A DNA stretch of 64,000 nucleotides, from the NCBI RefSeq assembly GCF_958298935.1, contig NC_084923.1:7690501-7754500 (forward strand), given 5' to 3'. This DNA is from Phragmites australis. Lineage: Eukaryota; Streptophyta; Magnoliopsida; Poales; Poaceae. Both the position numbers and the translations under genes were made by a program. How positions within the stretch are numbered: position 1 is the stretch's first letter; each line of letters starts with the position of its first letter. The notes beneath the pieces were generated by a model. That model was not told the DNA's origin. It did not search any database and saw only the letters and a program-made list of their open reading frames with translations. Of this stretch, positions 36,501 through 47,940 are shown piece after piece.

Positions 36501-37842
36501 TTATAGTAGAGGATGTTCAGAACCAGAACATTGAACTCAACAAGCAGATGGAGATGTACCATGTAAGTACATGGCATCATTGTTTAATTGCACAGCAGTT
36601 AAATCTCTGTGTGCTGGTGATCTTGTGGAACTGATCCTTCTTTCCTGTACTACATCTGTAGGAAGAGAACAGATTGTTAGAAAAGAATAACAGACAGAAG
36701 GTGTTAGAGATCGAGAAGCTCTCGCATACCATCAGCGAGCTTGAGGAGACTATTCTTGCTTCTGGCGATGTTGCCAATGCAGTGCACTTCTTTCAGAATC
36801 AGGCTGCCAAGTTGACTGTAAGTGCGGTGCTAGTGCGCAAGTAATTCAGATGTTGGATTCCATCAGATCCTTGGTCGTTAACATATTAAAACTTGCAGAA
36901 GGAAAAGAAGACTCTTGAGAGGGAGCTAGCTCGAGCCAAGGTTTATGTCAATCGTGTTGCATCGACAGCGGCAAATGAATGGAAAGATGACTCTGATAAG
37001 CTGATGCCTGTCAAGAGATGGCTGGAAGAACGAAGGCTCCTTCAGGTACCCTATGCTGTGTCATATTTGAAAGGATGACCTGACACAAGTTACAAATTGT
37101 ACATGCATAGAGGATTAACCATTTCACAATCATGCAGGGAGAGATACAGCGACTGCGTGACAAGATAACAATAGCCGAGAAATCTGCAAAGATTGAAGCC
37201 CAGCTTAATGTTAGCAATACTAAATAATCGTTTCAAGCAATTTACATCATTCAATTCTCAAAGTAATTTCTTCAAATTTGGTTTGTTTCACAGGATAAAC
37301 TCAAAAGGAGACTGAAGTCCCTGGAAGAAGACATGAGAAATGAAACATCCAACTCATCTGCAAAGGAAATCAACAAACGAATCGCTCCCAAAAGATCAAC
37401 ATCTCAACCAAGACAAACTAGCACAGCCAAAGTGACACATCAATCACCCTCATCTGAAGCCACTGAGAGGAGAAGGCCAACATCTCAACCAAGGGCGTCA
37501 ATGGCAGGGAAAGTGTTGAAGCAGCCATATTCAAAAACCGAACCTGCAGAGAAGACTAAAAGTGTTATGCGATTCGACAGTCCAAGATCAAGAAATGTTG
37601 TTGGTAAAGGGGAGCGTCCTGTGAAGAATCATCTATGGGCGACAAGAAGCAAAATGACCGCTGATGATGGTAAGGAGAACATGGAACATCTGAATGTGTC
37701 ACGTTTACAAGGACGTGATGACACAAAGGCTCACGCTGTATTTGATGCAAATTGCGAATGTGGAGTTCAGTGCATTGAACATCAAGAAGCCATCAAGGAC
37801 GAGGGAAATGTTCATACCTCCAATGCCGAAACTAGTACTTAG
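33553..37842 (+). CDS. MAP70: MAP70 family microtubule-associated protein, C-terminally shortened
   Basis: Nine exons join in frame: 33553-33658, 35469-35554, 35943-36008, 36126-36296, 36392-36562, 36662-36817, 36899-37045, 37138-37209, 37294-37842. All borders are GT-AG. The 1524-nt sum gives 507 residues plus stop. The product starts MGSLGEVDHGKEMFHGHGHS, then DPVVNELDRLENLLR and long coiled coils with MAP70 motifs (LSNERKEALSAQFAAEATLR, PFDAIIAPLESDI, DKLMPVKRWLEERRLLQ), then a basic Ser/Pro/Arg-rich region (KRSTSQPRQTSTAKV) probably contacting microtubules. MAP70 proteins bind cortical microtubules and shape cell walls, notably in xylem. Plant relatives are usually ~570-620 residues; this frame stops at TSNAETST and lacks the last coiled coil. 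Intron 1 (1.8 kb) is unusually long. Confidence 0.9.
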
Positions 37843-38160
37843 GACAACAGGGAAGGTTGAGGTCTTGAGGATTTCTTCTTGCATGAGGATACTTAATAGA
37901 AGGACAAATAGCAATTATTCATGTACAGGTAAGCATTTTCTACCATTAGATGCTTCATACTTCTTGAACAGTTTTATTCACTAGTGCTCTTTTATAGTTA
38001 TCTCCGAAGCAAAACAATCATTTGCACATTTTGCATAAAATCTTATTATACCTAGACTTTTGATCTGACATTGTTCGTTTCTTTTCTTTTTCTCACAGAT
38101 ACAAGATGTGACTTACTTGAAGAGCATGTGTGCCTATCTACAGCTTAATTTATTCCATTT
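37843..38160 (+). other. MAP70 3' region with a probable 3'-UTR intron
   Basis: A good donor (ACAG|GTAAGC at 37928/37929) and a pyrimidine-rich acceptor (TTCTCACAG ending at 38098) define a possible intron 37929-38098, downstream of the stop at 37840-37842. The sequence between stop and donor does not recover the missing MAP70 C-terminus in any frame. Confidence 0.5.
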
Positions 38161-39480
38161 GTGAGGTTGTTTGGACAAGGAAGCCAGTAGTGGTGTCTCT
38201 GCGTTTTTCTTGTTTTTTTTTCTCTCCTGGACATATAAACTATATCATAAAGCCTACACATGTAATTTGTGCCTGCCAAAAAGAAAGAAGTTCTTCAAAA
38301 AAGAAGAAAGAAAGAAAGAAATTTATAGCTTTTTGAGAAAAGGTTTGTTTTGCCCACATAAAAGTTGTTGATAATGCAATGGAAACAATACAAAAAGAAG
38401 TGAAAGGTATTCCTCAACGCGGTTGTCAAATAAATAAAAAAATGAATTTTATTGTTCCCGTTTGCTACTCTCATTTGCCATTTCCATCCGTTGCTCCTCT
38501 CTGTTCCATCTGTTACTAAACCATGTGCGATCAAAATATTTAGAGTGAATTGTATAGAACTACAACTATTATATCATTTGTAACATAAAATTACAACTAT
38601 TATACTAATAACACAAAATTACAAGTTTTGTACACCGACTTCACATATAACCCGATTTTTGTTATCTCTATCGTCGAAATCACTGCTCGCTGGTACTGTT
38701 CACCGATGCAAAAATCAGTGGTCTTCTATTTTTCAAAAAATCCTAAATTTTTTTGGACAATATTTACCGAGCTAAACTCAAAATACCTCATGGATAAACC
38801 CTAGGCTAGGGTTAAGCTTGAGTCTAAATGGAATGAGGATCGATTAGAGCTCGAGAACAATGAAAAAATTGTAGGGGACATTTCACCTTAGCTTAAGGAA
38901 GCCTTCTATTAAAGGAGATCACTCCGGAGGAAGCTTCGATTGGGTGATCGAGCTTTGGGGTGGTGTAAGGATTAAGGTGGATGAACTCATGTGGAAACTT
39001 TACTGACGACGAGGGTGAAGGGGATGAGCTCGATGAAGTCTTTGGGGAGCTTCAGGAAGTCCCCTCCGTCAATCTCTGGTCGTTGTGGACATCGAGGTGA
39101 TCTCTCCCTCTCTCTTGGTGTGGGTGAAGGGGTGAGTGAGAGTGAGAGTGTGTGAGAAAGTTTGCCGATTTCCTTAAGTGGAGCCTCTGCGCTATGGTGG
39201 TCAGACCGCGGAAAGGGTCGGTCAGACCATGGGAAGCCCATGTGGTTGGCCCCTGGCAGTCAGATCACGGGTAATCCCGGTCAAACGTGAGAGAGATCCT
39301 TTACTGAATTTTCCTAAATTTGCCCCTCTTTCTATTTTTCTTCTTCTTCAAAATATTTAGGGCTTCTCTAAGGAGCTTTAGACTATCTCCAAAGTATTTT
39401 TGAAATATGTTTAAACTCAAGTTATCAAATAAATACGTATAAATATAATATCATGATGATTATGAATGTTTAATCACCTT
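38161..39480. other. Intergenic, retroelement-derived fragments
   Basis: A/T-rich stretch with short repeats at 38550-38640 ('acaactattat' and 'aaaattacaa' twice each). 39195-39290 holds several GGTCAGACCG-like short inverted motifs, as seen in U3 regions of grass LTRs, suggesting an LTR fragment. No gene supported. Confidence 0.35.
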
Positions 39481-39899
39481 ATTAGCATTTTGGGACATGA
39501 AAACCACCAAAATCTGTCGAGCCCAAGCATGAATCGGCGAGCCTGAGCTACGTGGAGCGAGGAGAGGAGTCGCGAACGGCATCCCCGACTGAATTGGCAT
39601 GTCTTCCCCACCGGGTTGGAGCTCGCGTTGCCTTCTTCCCCATCTCTAACCACCACCCAAACCGGTCGCACGTCGAGTCGCAACTGTAGCACTCCTTTTG
39701 GCAAGACTAACATGCAGTGTGTTCCCCTCACCATCCTTTTCCTTTTGCACATTTAGCTTTTCCTTTGGCCCTACACCAGCGCACCTCTCCGCGATGATGC
39801 ACTACGTCGGCTGGGCCATCGGCCCCTGAACCCCTTGGCTAGACTCCATGCGTCGCGCCACACCTTTAGTGGCCCTTAGCTGGTCAAGTCCCCCTCTCT

Positions 39900-40966
39900 T
39901 TCCTCTCCTTCGCCAACGACCCAGCCACCGCCACCATGGTCATCTTCGGTCATCGATTAGACCCACTCCAGTGGCCACTTGCTGTTGTCGACCCCCAAAA
40001 TGGATCCATGTGCCCACGTAGACCACCTGCCCCAAAACCTTTGACTCAGCCGTAGCCCTAACGCAACGCCGGTGAGCTCTCCGGTGCGGCTCCACCACCT
40101 TTGCTCATTGTCGCTCCCCCTTCGTCGCTCCACCCTGCTCGTCGGCTCGTCGCTGCTCCTTCTTCGCCACTCCATCCTGCAAGAAGTTATGACTCTGTGG
40201 GCTGAACACTGTGTAGCCTAGCCTAGGTCCAAACCCGAGCCCAAGTTCAAGACAAAATCTAGCCCCCATCCAGTTACTGTTCGGTGGGCCCACAATATTG
40301 TTCAGTGGTTCCACCTATGTGCCCCACTAATGAATAGTATCATTTCATAATTTCTAGATTTAATGTAAGGTTAAATCTTTTAAAATGCATAACTTATCCG
40401 TTCTGACCCCGATACAGTGACAGGGATTACAAAGCAAGGTGTAGCCCCTTTCAGGAAAAAAACTTAGATATACTTTATTACCTTGTGTACACTGTTTTCA
40501 AGGTTAACAATATAGAATATGACTGGATATATGCATAAAACTGCTTTACGCTTAAAACTAAACATCTAAAGCCTTATCTTTTAATTATTTTTTATACATC
40601 TATCAACACCTTAACGTAGTATGTGACTTGTTGATTACCTTCCGTACTCACTCTTATTATCATTCAAATGAGAAAGCAGATGCCGACTTCGCTAGAGATG
40701 AAAGCGTGGATGAGGAGTAAATTAGTAGTTATGTTCGTATTCTAGCTCCTATGGCTTTGGGTAGACGATCCGATGTGTTTTTGATGGTTGTTAAACTAAA
40801 TTTGTAATATACAGTATGGTTTGAAGACATTTTATACTCTGTAAACTTAATAGCTTTATGTATGAAGTATGACTATGTATCATAATTATTGTATTATGTG
40901 TATCAGTTATTTAATTTAGAGACTGATATATGAAGTATAGAAGATCCTAGATTTAGGTGTCTTACA
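39900..40966 (+). mobile_element. Fragment of a Gypsy-type long LTR (plus strand)
   Basis: 40170-40420 is related, in reverse complement, to the 29520-29720 part of the minus-strand LTR (for example 'gttatgactc', 'ggtccaaaccc', 'ggcccac...ttcagtgg' and 'aacttatccgttctgac'). The right end reads TTAGGTGTCTTACA at 40966, like a decayed LTR terminus. The left border and TSD were not found. Confidence 0.5.
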
Positions 40967-42091
40967 TTGGGCAAATATCTTAGTAACATCACTGTTATAT
41001 ATGAGATGATGTCATGATTTTAGCAGAATTACTGCTCGGTGACACCAGTGACACGATTTTCTGGATTCGCACCTGCCAACAATAACCTCATCAGTCCTGA
41101 TATGATCAGGTTTTTGAAATTGAGCTTAACCTACCACCGTCGGAAACGAGAAAGACAACATACTAGAGCATATTGACTGTTGAGAACCCAATCAAAAGGT
41201 TAAAGTTTTTGAATTTTTTTCTCAAAAAATAGAATGATATATATCAAAGGGTAAGTCTTATTCACTACATTCTTGGTTTTTTATTAGGTTTTCTTGGTTT
41301 TTTTATTTGGTTTTTATTTCTCGTTGTTTGCTAGAAATTCTTTTTCTGAAATTCGCTTGGAAAAAACCAAACTGCCATGCCGTCGTGGGCCTAAAGTCCT
41401 CAGCCCTCGTGGGCCCATGCACTAAGCATATCCTCGCATTAATGTGATTCGAGCCCGTTCGGCCTCCACAGGCCCACAAAACCACGGCTCGCTCGATGCT
41501 CGTTTGGTTCTCTCGCTCGCCATGGCTGCTGCGACGACGGCAGGAGTGGCTACCGCGGCCGTGGTATCGCCAGAGACGCCGCCGATAACAGTGACCTCAC
41601 CGGAGACAACATAGAGAAACAAAAGCCGGCATGGCACCTTCGCGAAAGACACCACAGGAACCCTAACTATCTCACAACACCTACTAACTATGCTATAAAC
41701 TACCTCCGACGTCGATCCACCCGAACCTCTTGTCCTCCAGCGCCAAAGAGGCTGCAAGAGTAGAGGAGCCGGTGAGATTGACGCCGGAATCGGTGTCACC
41801 TCCGCTGTCACCCTTTTCACCTCTCTGGTTCTGTAGCAGGAGAACTCTCTGATTCCATTTTCTCTTCTTGTGTTATGCATTATAATTGAAACTGGCCTAT
41901 GGGCATCTGGATGAAAGCAATAGAAAGATAACTTTAGAAGGAAGCAATTAAGCATCTACCAGCAGAAACCTGTTGGGGGGGGGGGGGGGGCATCAGAGCA
42001 CCTGCAGATAACACAGAAAAACCGGGGGGGGGGGGGGGAATGTTATAAGCCCTAAATTCTGCCGTTTACACAGCAACCAATTCCGACGACT
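40967..42091. other. Intergenic, two poly-G tracts downstream of the PPR relic
   Basis: No domain-bearing gene. A 177-codon minus-strand frame (41422-41955) shows no recognisable motif. Two poly-G tracts, 41975-41990 (16 G) and 42024-42038 (15 G), lie 33 bp apart near the 3' end of the PPR relic. Confidence 0.4.
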
Positions 42092-44016
42092 TCATCCCAA
42101 CCAGTGCTTCGCAGCAACGCTCGTCGTCAAGAACCAGCCTGCCTTGTCAGGTGCCTCATGGAACGGCGCGTCGAGCTCCTTGAGATGCGCCTCGAACATG
42201 GCAGCCAGCCCTCTGTCGGAGTAAGAGTTCGTCCCTTGCCCCGTGTGGATCCCCAGCAACGGTGGCAGCCCCTCACGCCGCCGCTCTGCAGCGCCGTGTA
42301 CAGGTCGTTCATCCAGACATGCAGCGTGGTCAGTGCCGCGCCGACGGAGAGTCCCCTGAGGTGCAGTGACCACTGCGTCTGCGTCCTGGTCTGGATGTTG
42401 GCATAGATGCCGAGCTGCTGCGCGGCGTCGAGGAGAGCGCAGGCCTTCTCCACCTGGTTCAGGTTCACAAACAGGTCCATCAGGCAGTTGCAGTAAGGCA
42501 TCTTCACCACGCCGCGGGAGCTGCTCAGCAGGTCACTGGCTGCTTCCCTGAAAGATTCAGCGGAGGCGCTCCGGTCCACCAAGAGCTTTACTACAGCGCC
42601 AAGCTGGATATTGCTCCTCTCAATGCAGTTGATCACCTCGTGCAGCTCTTCCACCTGCGTGTTCGCCACCACGCTACGAAGGCAACCGCAGAAACGGTCG
42701 TCGGGCCTGATACCGAGGTCCTGGAGCATGCTAAACGACCTGACCACGTCGTCGGTGCGCCATGCTTTGCCGTAGCAACGGATGAGTGAGGTGAGGACCA
42801 AGATGTTCGGCTTGAAGCCGGCCTCTACCATCTCGTTCAGTATGCCCTCTGCACCCAGGACGTTGGCAGTGGAAGAATAGAGTGTCACCATTGACGAGTA
42901 GCTCCAGCTATCAGGCTTGGACCGGGAATCCATGGACGCCTTCATGTCCCTGAAGATCTCTTCGGCCTCGTCGACGTAACCAATGTCCGCGAACATGGAC
43001 AGGAACATGTTGTACAGCATCACGTCGATGTCAATCACCTGGTAAACGGCCATGGCGTCCTCAACGTAGCGCGCCCTGGTGTACGCGTGTAGGAGACAAC
43101 AGTACGTCGCCCTGCTGGGCTGCACCTGCTGGTTAACCATCTCCCTGTGGATTGTCTTCACCACCCACGGCCGCATGGCATCCAACATGGTGTTGTACAC
43201 GACCAGGTTTGGCTTCACACAGGCCGCCTTCATTTCCTCGAACACGTTGAGCGCGCCGTCGAAGTTGCCAGTGGTCGAGTGCACCTTGATCACCGTGGCG
43301 CAAATGACGGGATCGAGCTACCATTTCTCCGCTCGAGTGCGGTCGTACAGGCTTAGAGCCGCCTTGGCGTTCCCGGCGCGGCCATACGCGTCGATCACCG
43401 CCGAGTACATGAGCATGTCCGGCGAGCACCCAAACTCCGGCATCTTCTCGAACCACTCCACGGCCTTGCTGGACAGGCCGCAGGCGCGCGCTCAGCTGAT
43501 GACGGTCGAGAAGGTGGCGTTGTCGGGCTGCACGCCGTCTCGCAGCATCTCGCTCCAGAGAGCCTCGGTGTCGCTCCACCGCCGCTTCTTGTGCAGCAGC
43601 TTGAGCACCACGTTGTAGAGGATGACCTTCTTCCGGACCTCGGCGTTTCCAAGGAACCAGCGGAGGGCGAGCACGGCGGTGTCCAGCCTGACCGTAGCCG
43701 TGTTGAGCACGATGACGGCGTCCTGCTGGGAGGGAGGCTCGGGAAAGGCGGCCTCAAGCGCGACCGCCACGGCCGCCTCAGCGCGCTCACACGCGCCGAG
43801 CACGGCGGCGGCGCGCTGGCTGTTGGGGTTGACCCAGAGATACCTCGTGTTGCTGCTGGACTTGTTAGGGTCGGAGGGAGGCGCCGGGTCCTGGACGGAG
43901 ACGTGAGCGGCGGCCGGGGAGGAGGGGTTCTTGGGCTGAAAGGAGGCGGAGATTGGCCGGTGAGGCCATGAGAGGTGGAGGGAGGAAGGCGAGCGGCACA
44001 GGGGCAGGGAAGCCAT
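42092..44016 (-). pseudogene. Chloroplast PPR-SMR protein (SVR7/ATP4-like, At4g16390 group), decayed
   Basis: The start at 44016 gives MASLPLCRSPSSLHLSWPHR, a Ser/Pro/Arg-rich likely plastid transit peptide. P-class PPR repeats of ~35 residues follow (e.g. VILYNVVLKLLHKKRRWSDT, PNLVVYNTMLDAM, PNILVLTSLIRCYGKAWRTD), ending in a C-terminal SMR domain (WSLHLRGLSVGAALTTLHVW; HTGQGTNSYSDRGLA; PDKAGWFLTTSVAAKHWL). Relatives bind plastid mRNAs and support translation of atpB and others. Lesions in the otherwise single frame: a stop at VIS*ARACG (~43495, probably Cys TGC to TGA), a stop at EKW*LDP (~43320), and a frameshift inside SMR near 42280. Two short in-frame losses (~43190 and ~43035) are suggested by family alignment from memory. 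Intronless. It stands head-to-head with the RRM gene. Confidence 0.88.
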
Positions 44017-45570
44017 GCGTTGCTGCGCTTCCTGTGGATTGGGGTTGGAAGTGGCCGGCCCGGGAGAGTGACGACGCAGCTGTGCCTTCCTGTCTGGCAC
44101 TTCTGGTATCCACATGTCAGTAAGAGTGGGGGAGAAGGAGATGCGTCATGCGTGACGGCGTGCGAGAGGAAGGATGCACTTCCCGCCGCTCCCCTCCAGG
44201 CTCCGAAACTGCAAGCCGCGCCGCGCCGGCCGCCTCAAATTCGCACGCGGCAAGCCAATTCGCGGCGCCCCCGCCTCGCGCCTCCTCCCAACAGTCGCTC
44301 GCCACTTTCACGTCGCCCTCCTCTCGCGTGCTCACCTCCCCGACTCCGGCGGCTCCCCCAGCCCCTCTGCTCCACTCCGGTGGCTGGTACTCCCTCCTCC
44401 TCCTTTCCTTCTCCGTCCTCCTCCTCCTGCGTCCCCATCCCGTTCTCCTCCTCTTGCCTCTTGCGCGCGACGGTCTAGGAATCACGACCGGCCTCGTCGA
44501 CGCCGAGGTACACAACGATTTTTTTTTAGAGATCTGAAGGGGTTTACACCCCTACAGATTTAAAATTAATAGAAAAAAGTAAAAAAACAAGAAAGAAAGG
44601 AAAACAAGGAACAAAGCAAATAAAAAAGGAACAAAGCAGAAGAACTAAGAGCCGAACTGATCTATCCATTGGAGAATGAGAGGGAAGTAGCTTGGCTTTG
44701 CCCGGTGAATAACCGGTACAGCACGATTTGGCTAGGGAAGACGCTACTTGTTGCTGTCTTGGTTCAGCTTAGGGTTGCTCTTCCAGTATCGACGCGGTGG
44801 CGGCACCTTTCTTTTCACCGGTTCCTCCTTTCCCTCCGTCCCTCGTAGATCTTGGATTGGAAGGTATAGCTGGTCTTTCTTTGCCTTTTTTTTTTACATG
44901 AACCTGTTTTCTGCATTTTATACTATGGTTCTGTTCATGTAAGTCCCTGTTGAGTATTGGACTTGATGGAGCATAGTGATTTGATGATCTGGTGATAATT
45001 TCTTAGATTTATTCTGCCTCTAGCATAGGATCTGAAATAGTGTGGTGTGGATTGGGATTAATACTTTAGCCATTTGGTTTGATAAATCTTGATATGCCTT
45101 TGATCCAGTTCAGCTGAATTCCAGTTATCTTTCTCTCAAGTTCTTTGGCTATAATTTGCTAATGTCATGTCAAAATATTTTGCTCTGATGTCTGAATGCA
45201 TCCTTCACAGTTCCATTGTGGAGATCACTCCCGCCCCTGCAAGCTCTGATATCTGAAAAATGCATACCTCACAGTTGCATTTTGTGCAATTGTGCTTCTT
45301 CCACTTCTCGAATAGCTCATTGTTAGCAAATATGAGGATAAATTATGAACTATTATTAGATAATTCTCTCACATCTAATCTTGTATCCATTCTGTCGCAT
45401 GCTGTTACAGACATTGGAAAACATTGTGTTCATCTGGTCCGGCATAGACATTGGAGTCTCCTAGTGTAATAATCAGATTGCACGGGGTGTGAATTGCAAT
45501 ACGTATAGGGAGATCCAATTTGAGTGAGGTGCTGCGATTTGGGGATTATTTCTTCTAGGGTTTGTTGGCG
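44017..45570. promoter_or_regulatory. Shared upstream region between PPR relic and RRM gene
   Basis: This 1.55-kb region separates two divergent genes. 44110-44510 is GC-rich and pyrimidine-rich on the plus strand and ends in a donor-like CCGAG|GTACAC (44507/44508). It therefore looks like a 5'-UTR exon of the RRM gene with a long leader intron, rather than a coding exon. The overlapping long frames at 43975-44563 in all phases reflect GC content. Confidence 0.45.
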
Positions 45571-46546
45571 ATGCTGAATTGGAGAGGACTGCTACCGAAC
45601 GCTGCGATTCAGTTCACGAAGATGTTTAATCGAACCACTGCATCTTCCTCTTCATGTAGCTCCAAATTGTTCATCAGTGGTAAGATTATCTGCACTCTTG
45701 CATCCTCTTGATGTGCTTTTCTCTGATGCTTTGACCAGATTGCTTCTTTAATCTGATGGGCTAGCTATCAGTTATGCAATTTGCATGTCGAACTGAAAAA
45801 GGTATGCTTTCTTGCTAGTTTGTCAAACTACCGACGTGCTTGCTTGCTTGCTACTGTCAGATGCAGTGGCGTTATGTCATCCAGTCTTATTCATCTGTTT
45901 AAACAATATCTGGAAAAACACCACATATCATAGACCTGATGCCTTATATATTCCAACTCTGGTAACTGCATCATGCCTAATGTGGTGATCTGATCTTAAT
46001 CTACCGGGAAAGTTGGGTTTCTTGTTAGTTATAATGAGCTATGCAAGTCTAGCGATGATTTATACTGGTTCAATGTGATGGGTGCCGATGCTGATTGCTG
46101 CTTGCCGTTTCTTGTACCAAACTGCAGGTCTTTCTTATGATACTAATGAAACAACTTTGAAGGATGCTTTTTCTCAATATGGTGACGTTATCGAAGGTAT
46201 ATTACCTGTTCACGTTGATGCTGTTAAAACAGGTGTTTGGATCTGTATTTTGTGTGGCTTAGAAATTGTCCTCTGATTCATCAATCAGTGAAGGTTATAT
46301 GCCATCCAACGACAGGGAAGTCGAAAGGATATGGTTTTGTCAAGTTTTCTTCAGAAAATGAAGCTGCTGCAGCACTGCAGAAGATGAACGGTGAGGTGGG
46401 TGCACTTCTCTTTCTTCCTAGAGATATCAGAAGCCAAGTTCTTTGCTTACTGTACTTGCCTTCGTTTTGGAAAACAAATTCCCACATGATAATTTCAGGT
46501 GCTTGATGAAAGGAACATTTGGGTGCACTACGCAAACAGTGGATGA
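45571..46546 (+). CDS. Small single-RRM RNA-binding protein (organellar GR-RBP-like, without Gly-rich tail)
   Basis: Four exons join in frame: 45571-45679, 46128-46196, 46289-46395, 46499-46546. They give 110 residues plus stop, with GT-AG borders. The N-terminus MLNWRGLLPNAAIQFTKMFN is basic/amphipathic and lacks acidic residues, which suggests a mitochondrial or plastid presequence. One RRM follows with RNP2 (KLFISGLSY) and RNP1 (KGYGFVKF, residues ~74-81), ending LDERNIWVHYANSG. The domain binds single-stranded RNA; related organelle proteins act in RNA editing and processing. Homologues usually have a glycine-rich tail after HYAN; here a stop follows SG at once. It may be a naturally short member or truncated. 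The truncated Copia LTR starts ~390 bp downstream. Confidence 0.8.
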
Positions 46547-46934
46547 TCTTACAGTGCTGCTTTAGATATGTAAGGTGCTTTTTCGTTGCTATTATTTGTT
46601 GTACTGGAAACTTGGGATGATAGTTGGAGGCCTGGGCTTGTGTTATGTGGTTATCTTAGATTTTGAATGACCATCAATGCGTACTGCATATGTTCTGTTC
46701 ATCTCCGCATTTCAGACCGGTTTATTCTTGCAAGGGTCGTGTAATTACATGCCTAATGCGACAATGCTGGGATATGTCTTGTCTGTAAGATTTATACAGA
46801 GAGCGAAAACCGCACAGTTCCAACAAGAAAATGCGCACGTCAAGGAATACTAGTCCGGTAATTTGTACTATACAGTATGATGAACCGCCTTTAATCACCA
46901 TTGTCTTAGGATTAATCTATTTACTTTTGGTATA

Positions 46935-47892
46935 AGCAGAGTCAATGGTGATTCTAGTTGTATACATGAAGGTTAAGTAAAACATGAAACCGAGAGCTCA
47001 GGAGCGGAAGAGACTTACCGGTGGTTAAGATCGCAAGATGTAGGACACATGTCATCATCGTAGCGCTTGCTTTAAGTGGAAGCAAGTGACGGCTAGTCAT
47101 GCTTTGAGAAGCGTGCTAGGGTTTCGTAGTTGAAGCTTGCGTCGAGGCGAAACTATGTCGTAAAGGCGTCGCAGCCGTCCAATAATGGAGAAGAAAATAG
47201 ACTAAAATACCATCGATAGTAGGTAGAAATATACTACAAGAAATGAGTCTTTTGGGAAAAACCTAGAAGGATAGGGCTATGGGAGAGGAAGAACCAGCCA
47301 TTTGAGCCATGTGTGCCACTCATATGAAAGCATTATGCTAGGGTTTTAGTGGAGATGAGGATGAGTGCTTAGCCTATATAATAGCTGAGAATTTTGAGAG
47401 GAAAGTCTTTGTAATACGTCTAAAATAGGGCTTACCTGTTTGAGTAATGAAGTTTATTTTATTTCATATGCTTGAATTTTCCTCTTTCTAGTTTTCCTCT
47501 CGTGGTTCTCTTGTCTTGTGTGCAAGTTTTTTCTTTCTGATTTTGATTTTTGTTTTGGTTTATGGTTGAAATTTCAACATCTTATGAGATTATTCTTCTT
47601 ATTGCTAGAGGCATAAAATTTGTGTTCATCTTTTCTTGTTTCTTTGCTTGTTGTGATCTTTCAAGTGCTAAGATATGGATTGATTTTAAATAGAACTTAT
47701 AATTCATATATCATTTGTAAAGTCATGTTGCCTCAAATTTTTCTTATTAAAATTTCTCTCAATTTTAGCTTCTGCTTGAGTTTTGAGGTGCGTTGGATGA
47801 TCCAAATAAGAGAAGTTTATCGATTTCGTAAGAAACTTTTTGAGGCGTATATTCACCCCCTCCTCCCTCTGGTCGTCAATCTCGTTCCTACA
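46935..47892 (+). mobile_element. 5' LTR of the Copia element, lacking U3 start and TATA box
   Basis: Homologous to the last ~950 bp of the 52507-54530 LTR and to the solo LTRs at 57442 and 58682, ending GTCGTCAATCTCGTTCCTACA. Relative to the other copies it lacks all of U3 before 'gagtcaa...gatcctagctg' and ~45 bp that would include TATAAATAGAGAGG (expected near 47260). The left junction at ~46935 abuts the RRM gene 3' flank. Confidence 0.8.
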
Positions 47893-47894
47893 AT

Positions 47895-47906
47895 TGTTAT
47901 CAGAGC
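47895..47906 (+). other. Primer-binding site for initiator Met-tRNA
   Basis: TGTTATCAGAGC lies 2 nt after the 5' LTR end. It matches the usual plant tRNA-iMet complement TGGTATCAGAGC except for one base. Confidence 0.85.
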
Positions 47907-47940
47907 TAATTTGATCACTTGTTGACCTTAACCGGTTTTG

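Noticed and set aside
41422..41955. 177-codon minus-strand frame
   Set aside because: No recognisable domain, low-complexity Val/Ala stretch, and no splice context. Kept as intergenic.
43079..44478. Long plus-strand frames opposite the PPR gene
   Set aside because: Antisense shadows of the GC-rich PPR-SMR coding sequence and its upstream region.
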